This document shows positions 31,963-32,652 of a stretch of 32,652 nucleotides of DNA, in pieces (the first letter of the stretch is position 1; each line of letters starts with the position of its first letter). Origin of the DNA: Terriglobales bacterium (GTDB lineage Bacteria; Acidobacteriota; Terriglobia; Terriglobales; Acidobacteriaceae); NCBI GenBank assembly GCA_035624455.1, contig DASPRM010000069.1, forward strand, positions 1-32,652, given 5' to 3'. The notes beneath the pieces are model-generated. The model had not been told where the DNA came from. It was given only the letters and a program-made list of their open reading frames with translations, and did no database searches. The position numbers and the translations under genes are program-made.

Positions 31963-32304
31963 TTGAGGCAGAACCCACTGGAATTCCTGCGGCTGATCAC
32001 CACCGGTCGCCGCAGCGGCCAGCCACGTGAGGTGGAGCTGTGGTTCGCACAGCGCGATGGCTGCTATTACGTGATCGCTGAATACTACACAGCCCACTGG
32101 GTACAAAACCTGCGTGCGGATCCCCGCGTCCACTTCTCGGTGAAAGGTGCAGCCTTCGAGGGTCGGGCCCGCGTTGTCGATGCCAGCGCCGATGCCGCTC
32201 TGAATCGCGACGTTCAGCAACTGTTCCGCGAAAAATATGGCTGGAGCGACGGTCTGGTGGTGGAGCTATGTCCCGCAAAAACGCTTCCAGGATGTAACAA
32301 CTAG
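31963..32304 (+). CDS. Deazaflavin-dependent nitroreductase-like (Ddn/split-barrel) protein
   Basis: A 113-residue split-barrel protein. LEFLRLITTGRRSGQPREVELWFAQRDGCYYVIAEYYTAHWVQNLRADPRVHFSVKGAAFEGRARVVD (7-74) matches the F420-dependent nitroreductase/Ddn or related FMN-binding group. TGRRSGQPREVELWF and HWVQNLRADPRV are the most telling. The only fitting start is TTG at 31963-31965 with GGGGAAA upstream; no ATG suits. It is shorter than full-length Ddn (about 150), missing an N-terminal helix. Cofactor (F420, FMN or heme) unknown. It follows the small 80-residue gene closely. Confidence 0.75.
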   Translation: MRQNPLEFLRLITTGRRSGQPREVELWFAQRDGCYYVIAEYYTAHWVQNLRADPRVHFSVKGAAFEGRARVVDASADAALNRDVQQLFREKYGWSDGLVVELCPAKTLPGCNN

Positions 32305-32652
32305 AACGTGCGCTCTCATCCTGAGGGGGTGCCCCAGGCCTCGCGCTTTTCGAGACCTGGGCGGACCAGTTTACGGACCAGTTGCGAGGGCAGTCAAACA
32401 GATGGGGGGTCTTCTTATATGAAGGGGAAAAGTGATACACCCCCTTACGTGATCGACGTGGGTTCCCGAGCCTGAAATGGAAGCTATTACGGCGTCGCGG
32501 ACGGAAGGGGTACGGCGCGGGCTTTGGGCGGTAGGGGGTAGGTATCGGTGCTGGTGGGAGCGGGAGCCAGGAGCGTGGCCGGAAGCGATTACGGAATCGG
32601 CAACCGCATGCACGCGCTTGGCGCGGGTGACGGGGCGACGCTATCGGCGCGG
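32305..32652. other. Non-coding tail with hairpin repeat copy 5
   Basis: No gene is supported in the last 348 bases. A GTGCCCCA repeat hairpin is at 32326-32365, and a 14-base imperfect direct repeat (GGAAGC[T/G]ATTACGG) at 32479 and 32581. The rest is GC- and G-rich; a gene may begin past the window edge. Confidence 0.5.
32326..32365. repeat. GTGCCCCA hairpin repeat, copy 5
   Basis: GGGGGTGCCCCAGG, CCTCGCGCTTTTCGAG, then ACCTGGGCGG. CCCAGG pairs with CCTGGG and CTCG with CGAG. Lies 20 bp after the nitroreductase-like gene. No T-run follows. Confidence 0.6.

Noticed and set aside
32371-32613. Minus-strand open frame in the terminal region
   Set aside because: No ribosome site, no recognisable domain and a composition like the surrounding G-rich non-coding DNA.

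Overview
The window looks like a chromosomal segment of an Acidobacteriota (Terriglobia-like) genome, probably ordinary core and near-core DNA rather than a genomic island. Signs of this are a high-GC coding style, a secreted von Willebrand factor A protein of the type abundant in acidobacteria, a YpdA-type (bacillithiol) oxidoreductase, a swivel-first aconitase-family enzyme, and many short hairpin repeats scattered between genes. This assignment is inference; there is no rRNA or tRNA gene in the window to confirm it.

Left third (1-11823): all genes are on the minus strand. From the right they are a TauE/SafE permease, a fused MoaD-MoaE molybdopterin synthase whose stop overlaps the start of a VWA protein, an Hfq-like Sm protein, a SuhB-type phosphatase, a permuted aconitase-family hydro-lyase, a small ferredoxin, recO, glyQ, glyS and the 5' part of ppdK. 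ppdK is cut by an in-frame amber codon at 95-97, and the conserved reading frame continues beyond it to the window edge.

Middle (11824-19612): ssb starts a plus-strand stretch and is followed by a phytanoyl-CoA-dioxygenase-like gene. A minus-strand mazEF toxin-antitoxin pair comes next, with a well-formed promoter overlapped by palindromes. Then follow an anti-sigma-factor-type ATPase, ypdA, aspartate ammonia-lyase, a PHBH/UbiH-like flavin monooxygenase and a VOC protein with a clear terminator.

Right part (19857-32652): an AraC regulator lies 9 bp upstream of a secreted HExxH protein. After it come an SRPBCC protein, a secreted DUF1326-like protein, lon with a near-perfect HspR-type (HAIR) inverted repeat just before its start codon, and a secreted Cys-rich protein with a structured leader and a textbook terminator. 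Next is a tightly packed nicO-hyuA-pheA operon preceded by a GNAT acetyltransferase. The window ends with a small conserved protein, a Ddn/FMN-split-barrel-like protein and a non-coding tail.

No CRISPR array, insertion sequence, prophage or defence island was seen apart from mazEF. The points most worth a second look are the ppdK amber codon, the HAIR operator of lon, the MoaD-MoaE fusion with an internal Gly-Gly, the domain-permuted aconitase, the Hfq-like protein, the HExxH exoprotein and the dispersed hairpin repeat family.
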